Shown: positions 11,343 to 22,226 of the stretch, piece by piece
Layout: every line of letters starts with the position of its first letter
How positions within the stretch are numbered: position 1 is the first letter of the stretch
DNA from: Amphichorda felina
Taxonomy: Eukaryota; Ascomycota; Sordariomycetes; Hypocreales; Bionectriaceae
Direction: 5' to 3'
DNA: 64,000 nucleotides
Assembly: GCA_016490725.1 (NCBI GenBank)
Contig: JAEMHR010000048.1
Location: 62,001-126,000 of the forward strand
Notes under the pieces: model-generated
What the model saw: only the letters and a program-made list of their open reading frames with translations
The model's database searches: none
Told to the model about the DNA's origin: nothing
Position numbers and translations under genes: made by a program

Positions 11343-12233
11343 TCACCAGATTCCATCCTTATCCACCTCAGATGTGGGTGCTGCCTCGGATGTAGTGGTC
11401 GCCTCAGGCGTGATGGTCGCCTCGTCAACTGTTTGGGTCGCCACAGCCCTCTTCCTCATGTTCGGGTCGAGCCATTCACCATCCCAATCTGGAGATCCGT
11501 AGGTGTAGCCCATCGTGTACGTATTGTACTCCGAGTTCAACATGCACGAACACCCGGAAGTCATCTTATGACAGGTATCGCATCCCTCCTTGATTTGCCA
11601 CGGGAGGTCCCTCTTCTTGACATCGGTGCACTTCGGCATCTTCGACAGCCTCTTGCAGGTGTTGGTCGCGCTTGTGAAGATGTAAGTCTCCTTTTCGGTG
11701 CTGACCGCCATCCACGCCTGCCAGCAGGAGCCCCAATCGCACATCTTCCTGGTCCACGGGTCGACGGACGACGTCGTCTTTGGCTTCTCGGTTGTCTTTG
11801 TCGGTTTGGGTTTTTCCGTCTTTGTCGGCTTGGGCTTAGGCTTCTTTGTCGTTGTAGGCTTGGGTTTCTCCGTCTTTGTTGGCTTGGGCTTAGGCTTTTG
11901 TGTCTTGGTAGGCTTGCCATGCGGCGCATTCTTCTTCCCATTACCGGAGCTGAGGGCCTTGACGCAGTACCAGTACCCAGCAATCATTTTCTTTGAGTTG
12001 CAGTCATTCTTCTTTTGAACTTTGAGGGCTGGGTTGAGGCGGAGGAACTCATTCATGGTTATACTGTTCGCCATAGCCATAGAATAGCAGGTATCCCCGG
12101 TGACAGCTCGTTTGAACTGTTCGCAGCTGAGAAATTTGGGCTGGTTCATCGGGCCGGGAGTATTTACTGCGTTTTTCCCCTGAACGGAAGAGAGGAAAGG
12201 CGCCACCAAGGCGAGGATATAAAACAGCTTCAT
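11343..12233 (-). CDS. Secreted LysM-domain protein with Lys-Pro-Thr repeat linker
   Basis: A single-exon frame of 296 residues. Residues 1-19 (MKLFYILALVAPFLSSVQG) are a signal peptide. One LysM-like module spans about residues 36-91, with FKRAVTGDTCYSMA at its start, the NPAL motif, and Cys at 49, 78 and 90 that could form the disulfides seen in fungal LysM proteins. Residues about 105-152 are a linker of repeated KPKPTKTEKP-type units, and the DNA repeats there too. The C-terminal region (about 155-255) has ten or so Cys and a polar Thr-rich tail. LysM domains bind chitin-type N-acetylglucosamine oligomers. Fungal secreted versions act as host-immunity-suppressing effectors or in fungal wall biology, and which applies here cannot be told. 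A TATAAG box lies about 100 bp upstream. An unrecognised intron cannot be excluded. Confidence 0.82.
   Translation of the reverse strand: MKLFYILALVAPFLSSVQGKNAVNTPGPMNQPKFLSCEQFKRAVTGDTCYSMAMANSITMNEFLRLNPALKVQKKNDCNSKKMIAGYWYCVKALSSGNGKKNAPHGKPTKTQKPKPKPTKTEKPKPTTTKKPKPKPTKTEKPKPTKTTEKPKTTSSVDPWTRKMCDWGSCWQAWMAVSTEKETYIFTSATNTCKRLSKMPKCTDVKKRDLPWQIKEGCDTCHKMTSGCSCMLNSEYNTYTMGYTYGSPDWDGEWLDPNMRKRAVATQTVDEATITPEATTTSEAAPTSEVDKDGIW
11795..11925. repeat. Coding minisatellite (Lys-Pro-Thr linker)
   Basis: Imperfect tandem copies of a roughly 30-45 bp unit (+ strand core GGCTTGGGTTT / GTCTTTGTCGG) encode the KPKPTKTEKP linker of the LysM protein. Slippage here would change linker length in frame. 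Confidence 0.7.
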
Positions 12234-12334
12234 GCCTGACGCCCTTGAGGGGAGTTTCGAAGTCGAGGCGTCTTTTGCTCTGGTGGTTCCATCAAAGAAG
12301 AACTACGAGCGATGTTGACAGGCCCGCGTTAGCT

Positions 12335-12340
12335 CTTATA
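12335..12340 (-). promoter_or_regulatory. Probable TATA box of the LysM gene
   Basis: The sequence TATAAG is read on the minus strand about 102 bp before the LysM start codon, a plausible TATA position for a fungal gene. Seen in sequence; function inferred. Confidence 0.45.
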
Positions 12341-12965
12341 AGCCCTCCTTGCCATGAAACGGCGCAACTGAAGCATCAAGTCCTTCATCCAGACCATTAT
12401 TGAGGCAAAGGTTATAAACTATTGATACCCAAGAGCAGTAACTCCCACATCTCACGGGACGAGTATCAACAAGGATGCAACAACGATCACTGTCGGCACC
12501 GAGACAGAAGTTTTGCAGAGAAAGCACGTGGCACATGTCCTTGTACAAGGCAATCACGAGGGTGAGCCCAGAAATATTATTCATTGCTCTGCAGGGTTAT
12601 TGATGCAGGATAAAGAAGGAAGGGTGTACATGGAGTCCGCAGTGGTCCGTGGTTTACTGAGGGGGTTTGTGTCAGAGGGTCGTCATAAGGCTCGGCTATG
12701 TGCCAAGAGGAATATATGGGAGCCTAGGGGAATGAAACAAATGTTATATATAGCTTTCAGTACATCGGAGTACCAATATTATTCAGACACTTCAATAACT
12801 GATATTTATATGTGGTTTCAAGCATCCCTGGATAGGTATTGGTGATCCCTTACCCTAGAGGGGGTCCTCGTAGCGCAAACAATACTGAAATAGCATGTTG
12901 CCCCTGGCGAGTCTAAAATCTATAAAACGACACCTCTATGCTACAAAATTTACATATTGATACAG
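12341..12965. other. Gene-free stretch between the LysM gene and ICP55
   Basis: It holds the distal LysM promoter and the ICP55 3' end. A 110-codon open frame on the + strand (12513-12845) has no domain, signal or repeats and is judged a chance frame. Confidence 0.4.
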
Positions 12966-14527
12966 TTATCGGAGGGCCTCAATATCGTTGACCTCCTTGA
13001 CAGCCTCAGCAGAGAGAATATACGGAGTATCATCATCCACGCAAACGCTGTCCTCGATACGCACGCCCATCCCTTGGAAGTGCTTAGGCCATCGATCGTC
13101 GTAGGGGACGTACACGCCAGGCTCAATGGTCACGCAATGGCCCCGACGCAGCCGCTCTCTCCGGCTGTACCCTGGGCAATCATGCACGTCAAGGCCAATA
13201 TAGTGGCCAACATGATGCGGGAAGAGCTGCCCAATGTTGCCCATGTCCACATTGAAACCAATGGCGCGTAGCTGGTCGACCAGCCCGCGCACCGTGACGC
13301 CATGGATATCCTCGAGGGATAGGTTGGACGACTCGCGGCAGAGGGCGATGCCCGTGCGTTGGACCTTGAGGACTGCCTCGTACAGGTCACGCTGAGCAGC
13401 CGTAAATTTGCCCGAGGCAGGCCATGTGCGTGAAATGTCGGTGATGTAGGTGCCGTACTCGCCGCCCGCATCAATAAGAATGAACTCGTCTTGCTTGAAG
13501 GTGCTATTGTTGACAGTGTAGTGGATGCAGTTTGCGCGCTCGCCACCAGCAATAACGGGAATATATGCAGGTCCATCGCAGCCGTTGATGGTAAACTGGT
13601 AGTCGAGGAAGGCATGAAGATCCTTCTCCTTGGTCCATGGCCGGCGCATCGCCTCCGTGATGGCGCGTCCGGAGATCTGTCCGGCTCGTCGCATATTGGC
13701 GACCTCGGCGGGGCTTTTGATGGAGCGGAGCTTGTTCATGACCGGAAAGAGCGGCGTCTTGGCCGGCCCAGACTCTCTCTTCGCAAAGAACCTGTACACG
13801 GGGTTGTTGGCGAGGCCCTTGGTGGGCTGGAAGTCGGCGTAGACTAGCTTTGCAGAGTTGAGAATCTGCGGCAGCATCGTCTCAGCACGTTCAATTCCAT
13901 ATGCTTCGTCCGCATTGAAGACATCCTGGGCTGCTTGGATGCCGTTCCTGTATCCTGACCACTGCTCCTCCTGCGGGTTCTTGCGCTTGACGAACATGCG
14001 GAAAGTGTAGTCTCCCAGCTGGGGCCCAGTCTTCTCGATGACGGCCACTGAGTCTTCCTCGTTCCATCCGGTCAGCCAAAGGAAGTTGGACTCTTGGCGA
14101 TACGGGTGGAAGACGGCGCCGGACTTGTACTGCAAGGAGGCGGCGTGGAGGACGGCCACACTACCATCGGTCATGGAGTGGGCGAGAGCGGCTCGACGGT
14201 CGGCATATTCCTGGGCCGTGATCCCTGGGGTCACTGGACAAAACATTATGGTCAGAGAAAAAAAAGGCCCCTATGCTACGGGACTTGCGGAGGTCACATA
14301 CGTTCGCCAGCCTTGAGGATATGGGGATGCGTCTCGTGGACGGGTTGGCCGAATTGCAGGTCCGCCGCAGAGACGTACGTGGTTGCGTAGGATCTACGTG
14401 CTTGCACTGGCAAGGTGCGACCCGTCAGTGAAGCCCGTGCACCGATGTTGACACTTCGTGAGACCCCCAGACGCGACGTTTGAAGCCGTGGTAGGGAGGT
14501 CCGGAATGGCGGCAGCCGGAGCTTCAT
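12966..14527 (-). CDS. ICP55: Mitochondrial intermediate cleaving peptidase Icp55 (M24 aminopeptidase P family)
   Basis: Two exons on the minus strand: 14527-14302 and 14233-12966, giving 497 residues. Icp55 removes one N-terminal residue from proteins after MPP cleavage in mitochondria, stabilising them under the N-end rule. The first 50 residues are Arg/Ser/Leu-rich without acids (ending RRSYATT), a mitochondrial presequence. The joined exons give GELTPGITAQEYADRR, the family's conserved start of the aminopeptidase P N-terminal domain. The M24 metal ligands are visible: the two Asp in LIDAGGEYGTYITDISR, His in HHVGHYIGLDVHD, Glu in TIEPGVY and Glu in GVRIEDS. An upstream in-frame TTG exists, but the ATG at 14527 is the first AUG. 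The 68-nt intron has standard ends. Confidence 0.93.
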
Positions 14528-15387
14528 TTTATGGCAGACACGGGGCAATTTGTAGAGGAATTTCGGTGGAGCGACAAGCGCATCGTTGGAAGGCCCGTCA
14601 GCATAGGAGCAGGCTCGGATAAGGGTTTTGGCGATGCGTTGCTCTTAGGTGCGCATACTCGTGGTGTTGGACAGTCGTGAACCGTTGGCGGTGATGTTGA
14701 TGTTTGGATACAAAAGTTGTGCAACTGGAATCATTGGCGGCGGCCGTTGGAGTTGTGCAGCCAGGCGTTGGATAAAAGTCGCGGCACTGTACGAAGTACG
14801 GCGCGCTCTCAAAGCTACTTACCTAGGTAGGTACCTACCTGGGACACCCGTACAGTGGATGCTGCTTGGGGTTGTTGTGTGCTGAATTTCTGTGGACAAT
14901 GCACTGTAGACGTGGTGTTGATGGGGCTCGAGCGGGGCAAAGCTGTCGTTGCCGTGGCGGGATGGCCCGTGCGTGTTTTTGACGGGGGTTGTCCAATGGA
15001 GCATAGCGCTGTTATGCCAAGCGCGAACGGCTCCATCAACACGCCCAAGCCTGGTCGACAAAACCGACGGGACCACAGACCAAAGCTGTTGTTTCTCCCA
15101 CCACACACGACCGTTCCTCAAATACACGGCTCACCATTAGCCTTGTCCTCCTCCGCAAGGGCCCTCGGATCCCCAATGTCTTCTTGACACGCCTCACATC
15201 CCCTCACGATCCCTGGTAGTTCGTGTCTTCGACGTGTCGCCCTCCACGTCGCGTGCCCACGTTCACGGCCAGACCTTTCCCAGCCCCTCCATTGTTCTCA
15301 CCTCCACTCCTAGCACTAGGGCTCTAGAACTACCTGCGTGCTCTGGACTTGTCTCTTCCAGAGCATGTTGGGTGACTGAGCGTGTTT
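14528..15387. promoter_or_regulatory. Divergent promoter region between ICP55 and DBF4
   Basis: About 860 bp between two divergent starts. It contains the palindrome TACCTAGGTA at 14820-14829, inside a longer ACCTAGGTAGGTACCTAC run. Overlapping short frames on both strands have no domain content. Confidence 0.45.
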
Positions 15388-17473
15388 ATGGCAACCATAT
15401 CTCTACCCCCATCGCCGGCTCCTCTCGCTGCCATGTCGTCGAGACGTGGGCCACTCACCAGCAACCCCAATGTTGCCAATTCACCCTTGAGGCCGGCTGG
15501 GGCCACGAGCCTCGCTGCAACCTACGCCAAGCAGAAGCGTTCTCATGCCACTATGCAGCGTGAGGAGCCATATGGCCAGCACCCACCCAGCAAGAAGCAG
15601 GCCGTCGAGTCTAGCCTTGCCCAACGTCTTGCTCGGTCCCCATCCAAACTGCCTCGTTCCCAGGTGCTCGTCCAGCGTGGTGTGTCAGCAGCCTCGACGA
15701 CGCGTGCCATACCCAAGGAAAGGCCCTCGAAACCCTCCACCGTGGTTAAACCCTCTAACCAGGATGACAACCATGACAAGGAGGTGTGGAAGAAGCATTA
15801 CCGGGCCAAGTTCCCCAAAATGGTTTTCTACTTTGAGAGCATACCGGACGACGTCCGAGCTAAGCTTACAAAGAGAGTGACATATCTTGGAGCTGTATGT
15901 CTCTCTTCTTTGGTTGGCATCATGCCATTCGTGCTGACAGTGTTACAGCGTCAAGAGCCTTTTTTCTCCATCGACGTAACCCATGTCATCACGACAAGGA
16001 GTATCCCCAGCGAGCGACCCGAGACCCAACAAGCTGCCGAGCCGGAGCCGGAGGGGCGTGAACCCGAGGAACAACCCCAGACCATTAACCCATCTCTTCT
16101 CGACAGGAACAATGCTGCCAGACGAAAACTTCTTTTCGAATTCCGGAATGTGCCCTCGAGACCACAACAGGTCAACGACCCCACAAAACCCAACAAAGGC
16201 ACTCGCAACAATGATGTACTCCACAAGGCGCGAGAGATGGGCAAGAAGATTTGGTCCCTTGACAAGTTTCAGACCATGGTGTCGGTGCTTCTGGAGTCCG
16301 AGTCTCAGAACTCCCACAGCACCAAGGCCGCATCCCGTACACAAGGCCAGACTAGAGGCGGACATGACAACAATCTTCTTCAGCTTCTCCAGCACGAGCG
16401 GATCAACGGCCCAACGGATCGAGATATTAGTGCATCAAACCGAGAGCTTACTTACTTCAAGGGTCCCCATATCTACGTCTTCGATATGGAAGAAAGGCAT
16501 AAGCCCATGATGGTTCGCGAGTACGCAAAGGTTGCGAACAAGGCAGATGGCGACTGGCCCCAATTTCGCAGTGTTGGCAACGGTCGTTGCCCTTTCGTCG
16601 AGGAGGATCCTCAGGAGCGGGAGTACCGTAAGCTTCGGGAACAACGTGAACAGCGCCAGCAACGCGAGCAAGAGAAGGCACGGGCCGCTGCTGCCAAACT
16701 GGAGTCTATCCCTGTCTCGAAGAACCAGGATGCTTCCGCGAAACCTGTGACGGGAAAGCGAACGTTGGCGGAAATGGAAGATGGGCATAACAAAGTACGT
16801 GCACCGGTGGCCTCGGTCCTCAACCCAGCCAAGGCAGTCCTGTCAAAACAGACATTGCAGAACGCCTTCACCAGTCGTGCTCAAGGGGGCCGTGTCTTCC
16901 ATGGTGAGCCGGTGGCCTCTGGTGTGCAGCCGTCTAATGTCACGTCGGCCATCCGTTCCCAGATGATTTCTTCCCAGGCTGGTGTTAGTGCCATCAAAGC
17001 CGGCACCAGCAAGGAGCTCTATGGTTTGCAACGCAAGGTTCTCCAGAAGGCAGCACCGCCATCCCATGAGACGAGCACTCGGCGCCCTGTGGAGCAGTCA
17101 GTGGAGGGCACATCTAGTCGACCGACGACTCTTAGCCGGGAAACTTCCAGAACGGGTCAACCCCAAGAAGAAGGGGCCCAGAAAGTGGCGGAGACCAAGG
17201 AGAAGCGCAACCAGTCCCAGCCCATGAAGAGCAAGAAGGATATGAAACCGGGATACTGCGAGAATTGCCAGGACAAGTTCCGCGATTTTGACGAGGTACG
17301 TTTCGGTAGAATTTGATTCGCTGGTCACGAACTAATTTTTCCAGCACATTGTGTCACGAAAACATCGCAGATTTGCGGAGAATACTGATAACTGGGGTGA
17401 CCTCGACTCGCTTCTCTCCAAACTGAAGCGCTTGCCGAAGGACTTCTACATGGACGAAAACTATGACTTGTAG
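15388..17473 (+). CDS. DBF4: Dbf4/Dfp1-type regulatory subunit of the Cdc7 kinase
   Basis: Three exons: 15388-15894, 15949-17295, 17345-17473, giving 660 residues. The protein activates Cdc7 (DDK), which phosphorylates Mcm2-7 to fire replication origins. Three conserved blocks are visible. Motif N, a BRCT-like region (about residues 130-200), includes WKKHYRAKFPKMVFYFE. Motif M (about 350-400) includes YFKGPHIYVFDMEERHKPM and FRSVGNGRCPFVEED. Motif C is a C2H2-type DBF4 zinc finger completed only after the last intron is removed (PGYCENCQDKFRDFDEH with HIVSRKHRRF). Between M and C are a charged coiled stretch (REYRKLREQREQRQQREQ) and a disordered region. Intron 1 is 54 nt, in frame and stop-free. 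The start may instead be the Met at 15433, and both give the conserved blocks. Confidence 0.92.
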
Positions 17474-18926
17474 AAGCCGTCGCTACTCATCCAGTACTAG
17501 TACCTTCGAACAGCTCGAAGTGGCTCACACCTAGGTGCCAAGGCTATGCATGGTCCACGATTAGCCCCCGACAAACAGACTACGCCCCCGCAACTCTCCC
17601 AACGTCCATGACCAGACCATGTGCTTTCCCCTTCTCTCTACCACCCCGCTCCAGAACCTTGTGGTTGCTCCCTGACACCCCACGATACCCTAAGAATGAC
17701 CATCAATGGGTTCTGATCAGCCGATATCTGGCTTCCCAGGCTTGTTGATGGGTCATTTTACATACGACTTGCATGCAACGGCGTCCCCCCGGCATGGTTT
17801 CTTCGACAATACTTTTACTGCATATATCATCACAAAGGCGTTTTGACTCGGCCCCGCCCCCTTTTTTTCTTTTCTTTTTGCACGATCTGGTGGATGTTGG
17901 GAGGGTAATGCCATGGATTGTACTTGGATGGGGATACTGCCTCTCGCAGGGTACTAAACATCCGGGAATATATGAACCAAGCGACAGAGCCTTGGCTGGA
18001 AGCTCAGGTGGCAGTATGGTACATGCACTGGTTAGATGTATATGCGTAGCCTACATGATACAATGACAAAAGATATACAATACAACATACATGCCTACGA
18101 GGTTTCAAGTGTATGGGACAATGCAGCCAGAAACTTGGATCTACCCCCGCCAGGTGCTTACGCCATTGCTACCAGGTAGGTGAGCCAAGTCAGAGCTGCC
18201 TCATACAGCGTAGCCGGTCGACATGCCCCCAAATAAAGGGCTCAACCATTTGCGAGGGACATGCTCTCATGTTTCTCATCTGGCTTTGTTGGAACTTTGC
18301 TGTTAGGAGTGCATAGAATGGTTTTGTGAGAAGCTGAATACGGTACTGTGAGTGAAACAAATGATTACTTCGTTGACGTAGCATTTGTGAGAACTGATGG
18401 CATTTTAGACAAGCTTCTACTCGTACCAGCCACAGCGTATTCCATATCATTGAGACCCGTGTGCACTGATCACAAGCCACGTTTTCAATGATTACGAGTG
18501 CTCGTAGAGGCCTTATCTGACCCCAACTCTAGTTGCATAGCAATTGGCAGAAAAGGAAGGACGGAGTAAGCCGGAGACCAGCTTTAGAAGGAGGATTTGT
18601 GGCGAGCATTGACTAGCGGTTGGCCAAGAAAACAGGTGACCTTTTTTTACCTTCTCCTCAGTTTTCTAGACCTCTACTCCCTGTGTCTCAGTCTCTCGTT
18701 AGATCGGGGCTAATATCTCCATCGTGGCTAATTGCCTATCGAACCTCATAATTCATTGGGAGAGGAGTGTTTCACTGATTCATGGTGCTGACTGCATGCG
18801 GGTTATAGTTTTCTATAATAATAAGTCTCACCGCTCCGTTCCAGGAGCCCTTTACCACCCAGGTCTCCGGAAGAAGCATATTCTTAAATTATCACATCGC
18901 ATTAGTATATCGATCGATCGCCCAAA
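17474..18926. other. Gene-free stretch between DBF4 and the ammonia-lyase gene
   Basis: About 1.45 kb containing the DBF4 3' end and the ammonia-lyase promoter. Poly-T/C runs occur near 17860-17880 and 18640-18660. The open frames present are short and unrecognised. ATCGATCGATCG lies at 18910-18920, just before the start codon. Confidence 0.4.
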
Positions 18927-21158
18927 ATGACCGGAGGAACAGCTGCCGCACACACTACGTCAACCGTCCGGCTGTGGAGGCAGCTTCAGGACCTGAAGAA
19001 AGGACATTCCAGCGTCATCCTAGACGGCGACAACCTCAGCATCTCGGCGCTCGTTGCTGTTGCTCGCTATGGCGTCCGCCCAACCATCAGCTCCGACGAG
19101 GACCTTGCCCGTCGCCTCGAGCGCAGTGTGGCCGCCCTACAGGCCTACCTCTCCCAGGAGCGTGTAGTTTATGGAGTCAACACCGGCTTCGGTGGCAGCG
19201 CTGATGTTCGCACTCGCGAGCTCCTCGACCTCCAGATCAGTCTGCTGCAGCACACCCAGAGCGCCATTGTCACCAGCTGGGACAAGGATCCGGCTGCCAA
19301 CGACGAGAGGGAGCCCAGCCATGTCATGTCTCCGGAGTGGGTGAGAGGCGCCATGCTGGCCCGCGCAAACCAGAATCTTCGAGGCCACAGTGCCGTGCGG
19401 CTCGAGGTCCTGCAGAACCTGATTGGCATGCTGGATAAGGGCATTGTCCCCATGGTACCGCTCCGGGGCACTATCTCTGCCTCGGGAGATCTCATGCCCA
19501 TGTCGTACATTGCGGGAGCCCTCACGGGAAACCCAGATGTGTTTGTGCAGGTTGGCCGGGGAAAGGAGGCCAAGGTTGTACCGTCGCCCGAGGCTCTGCG
19601 GGACAGCGGGCTTTGCCCGTCTGGCCTGGGTCCTAAGGAGGGCCTTGGGCTGATCAATGGCACGGCTCCGTCCGTGTCTCTGGGAAGTCTTGTGCTCTAC
19701 GATGCTCAGCAGCTGGCCTATTTGGCGCAAATCTGCACAGCGTTTACTTCGGAATGTCTGGGTGGCAATGTTGAGTGGGCATCGGCCTTTATCCATGACA
19801 TCCGCCCTCACCCCGGCCAGATTGAGGCGGCCAGCAACATTCGGCGTGCATTGCAAGGCTCAAAATTTGTAATTGGGCTGGAGTCGAGACGGCGCGATGG
19901 CGATGGTCTCTGGCAGGATCGATACTCGACGCGGACTGCCCCCCAATGGGTCGGACCCTATCTCGAGGATCTGCTCCTCGCCCAGAGCCAGCTCGAGGTT
20001 GAACTCAACTCTACCTCAGACAACCCTCTGGTCGACGCCAATGCCACAACAAACGGCGGTCCCGCGGGTGACGTGTACTCTGGAGGCAACTTCCAGGCTG
20101 TGTCCGTCACATCGGCAATGGATAAGACACGCTTAGCATTGCAGATGATTGGGCGGATGCTCTTCTCACAAGTCACCGAGATGATCCACCCGTCGACCAA
20201 CAATGGGCTAGAGGCCAACCTCAATGCCAGCGATAAGGAGAACTTTACCATGAAGGGAATCGACGTTAACATGGCCGCCTACATGTCTGAGCTAGCCTCG
20301 CTGGCCCACCCCGTTTCCGCCCACGTCATGTCAGCCGAGATGCACAACCAGGGCATCAACTCGCTGGCTCTCGTCTCGGCGCGCCGGACCATGGAGGCCG
20401 TGGACCTGGTGCGTCACATGTGTGCTTGCCACCTGTACGTGTCATGCCAGGCTATCGATCTGCGAACTGCCCAAGAGCTGTTCCTCGCAACGCTCCGTGA
20501 CAAGGTACTGCCCGACGTGACAGAGAAGGGTGCATTCCACGGGCTCGGCCTATCGGGCGAAGAGCTAGCCAAGCTCACGGACAAGACATTCCCCATTGTC
20601 CAATCGACGTGGCGCCACTGGAACGCCGGCTCGTGGAAGGATCGCATCCCGTATGTAGTCGACGCTGTCATGGCTCCTGTCGCCGAGTTCCTAGCCGAGA
20701 TCAAACCAGATATCTCCCTCTCCCAGCTCGCCGGCCTGCGATCCCAATTCTCCAAGGCCATCTCCGCCACGGCGGACTCCATGTTCTACCCCAACATGGC
20801 CACCACTCCCTCTATGGTACATAGCTGGCTGGGTGACGGCACTGCACCGCTGTACGCGTGGGTGCGTTCTCAGCTGGGCGTCCCGACACATTGTGGACTG
20901 GACGACGACCCGCTATACAACGCGCGGCACGGTCTCCCGACGGAGGGGAAGAAGACGATCGGGAGCTGGGTTGGGATGGTGTACGAGAGCCTGCGTGGTG
21001 ACATGATGGATTGGATCGTGGAAGGAGCTGAAGGAACAAGACCAGTCCGCCAGACAGAGGAGGAGTATAAGGTGCTTTGGGGCAAGATGAAGGCTCCTCA
21101 GGTCAACGGCTCCAAAGTGCGGTGGGAGAACGGTATAAACGGTGAGAAGCCTAATTAG
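18927..21158 (+). CDS. Phenylalanine/tyrosine ammonia-lyase-like enzyme (MIO family)
   Basis: A single-exon gene of 743 residues, the usual length for fungal PAL. The enzyme family removes ammonia from aromatic L-amino acids to give cinnamate or coumarate, using the MIO group formed from an Ala-Ser-Gly triad. The triad is seen at A185-S186-G187 in GTISASGDLMPMSY. The catalytic Tyr loop is VYGVNTGFGGSADVR (Y82), and NQNLRGHSAVRLE and EVELNSTSDNPLVD are other hallmarks. The C-terminal extension shared by eukaryotic PALs is present. The selectivity pair after LLQ is His109-Thr110, whereas yeast-type PAL/TAL has His-Gln and plant PAL has Phe-Leu. Tyrosine or broader substrate use is therefore possible, and an aminomutase cannot be excluded. 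PAL genes are patchily distributed in ascomycetes, so this is likely an accessory catabolic or secondary-metabolic gene between conserved neighbours. Confidence 0.9.
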   Translation: MTGGTAAAHTTSTVRLWRQLQDLKKGHSSVILDGDNLSISALVAVARYGVRPTISSDEDLARRLERSVAALQAYLSQERVVYGVNTGFGGSADVRTRELLDLQISLLQHTQSAIVTSWDKDPAANDEREPSHVMSPEWVRGAMLARANQNLRGHSAVRLEVLQNLIGMLDKGIVPMVPLRGTISASGDLMPMSYIAGALTGNPDVFVQVGRGKEAKVVPSPEALRDSGLCPSGLGPKEGLGLINGTAPSVSLGSLVLYDAQQLAYLAQICTAFTSECLGGNVEWASAFIHDIRPHPGQIEAASNIRRALQGSKFVIGLESRRRDGDGLWQDRYSTRTAPQWVGPYLEDLLLAQSQLEVELNSTSDNPLVDANATTNGGPAGDVYSGGNFQAVSVTSAMDKTRLALQMIGRMLFSQVTEMIHPSTNNGLEANLNASDKENFTMKGIDVNMAAYMSELASLAHPVSAHVMSAEMHNQGINSLALVSARRTMEAVDLVRHMCACHLYVSCQAIDLRTAQELFLATLRDKVLPDVTEKGAFHGLGLSGEELAKLTDKTFPIVQSTWRHWNAGSWKDRIPYVVDAVMAPVAEFLAEIKPDISLSQLAGLRSQFSKAISATADSMFYPNMATTPSMVHSWLGDGTAPLYAWVRSQLGVPTHCGLDDDPLYNARHGLPTEGKKTIGSWVGMVYESLRGDMMDWIVEGAEGTRPVRQTEEEYKVLWGKMKAPQVNGSKVRWENGINGEKPN

Positions 21159-21539
21159 ATACTCGTAGGCCTAGACGATATACTTAGAAACGATACAACG
21201 ACTATGCGCTGGAAATCGATGAGCATTATTCTATTGTTGCAAGTTCATGTTGGTGAATTCAAGCCCTGTACGAATACCCAGCTTTTACGGAGCACTTGTG
21301 CTTCCTCTCACTTCCATGTGTGAATACCGTGTGTGCACTGTATTGGACTGTGCTGGCCAGCTCGAGGCAGCCTGCGTATCTCATGGAAGGTACAAACGTG
21401 AGCTCTCGACAGCGCCTCATCGTTGTCATATCCCCAGCAAGCCTGTTGACCTCAAACTTCAAAAGGAGCGCAGACCTCTCTCCAAACAGATTATACACCC
21501 AAGAGATCTCACCTCCTGCCCTGACCAAAGCCCAGCACC
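21159..21539. promoter_or_regulatory. Spacer and ATG12 upstream region
   Basis: About 380 bp between the lyase stop and the ATG12 start, both on the + strand. Short overlapping frames are present without domain content; this is most likely a 3' end followed by the ATG12 promoter. Confidence 0.4.
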
Positions 21540-22024
21540 ATGGACTCTGGAACAGATTCCCCAGCACCCATCGACGAGGACTCCTCCCGCGCAGCCTCGC
21601 CTGACCTCCCACTCACCATGACCGCCTCAGCCGTCCTGCAAGATCTTCCGCGTGATGCCACGGCGGCGCTCGCGGGGGCGGGGATGTTCGCGCAGGACAA
21701 GGTGGTGGTGCGTTTCAAACCCGTGGGCTCAGCGCCTGGTTTGAGCCAGGACGTGTGCAAGATCAGTGCCGCCCGCAAGTTCGAGGAGGTGGTGCGGTAC
21801 CTGCGGCGGAAGCTCCGGTGCAAGGACACAGACAGCGTCTTCCTGTACGTGAACAGTGCCTTCGCACCGAGCCTGGATGAGGTGGTGGGAAATCTGCACC
21901 AGGTGAGTCCTACGGGATTTGTCACGGTAGCTACGAGATGGAGGTGGGCTAACGAGAATAGTGCTTCAAGGATGGTCGTGACCAACTCGTTGTTGCGTAT
22001 TCTATAACTCCTGCATTTGGATGA
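21540..22024 (+). CDS. ATG12: Ubiquitin-like autophagy protein Atg12
   Basis: Two exons: 21540-21902 and 21962-22024, giving 141 residues. Atg12 is conjugated to Atg5 by Atg7 and Atg10, and the Atg12-Atg5-Atg16 complex then acts as E3 for Atg8 lipidation on the autophagosome membrane. After a disordered acidic N terminus (about 45 residues), the ubiquitin fold begins at KVVVRFKPVGSAP and includes FLYVNSAFAPSLDE. The second exon supplies CFKDGRDQLVVAYSITPAFG. It ends in the obligatory C-terminal Gly that is activated by E1, with the FG end typical of Atg12. The 59-nt intron ends in AATAG, and phase is kept. Without splicing the frame ends early and lacks the Gly, which strongly supports this model. 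It converges with panB. Confidence 0.95.
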
Positions 22025-22226
22025 CACCTCGACTACCTGTCTTGCCGTCTGTCTAAGGATACGCTTTCTGAACGTCACAACCGAGAAATAAAGCCCCCTA
22101 ACGCCAAAGATGCTATACGCTTACGTCCATAATATCATGATCGTCATCGACAAGCAACACGCTGCTACTGCAAAAATCAATCTCCCGACAAATCAGACTG
22201 AGACGGCACAGAACTGAAGGATCCCA

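Noticed and set aside
11765..11925. Repeats considered as a CRISPR-like array
   Set aside because: The units are contiguous, imperfect and in frame within a coding region, and the genome is eukaryotic.
12513..12845. 110-codon + frame between the LysM gene and ICP55
   Set aside because: No domain, signal peptide or conserved-looking segment; AT content typical of a spacer.
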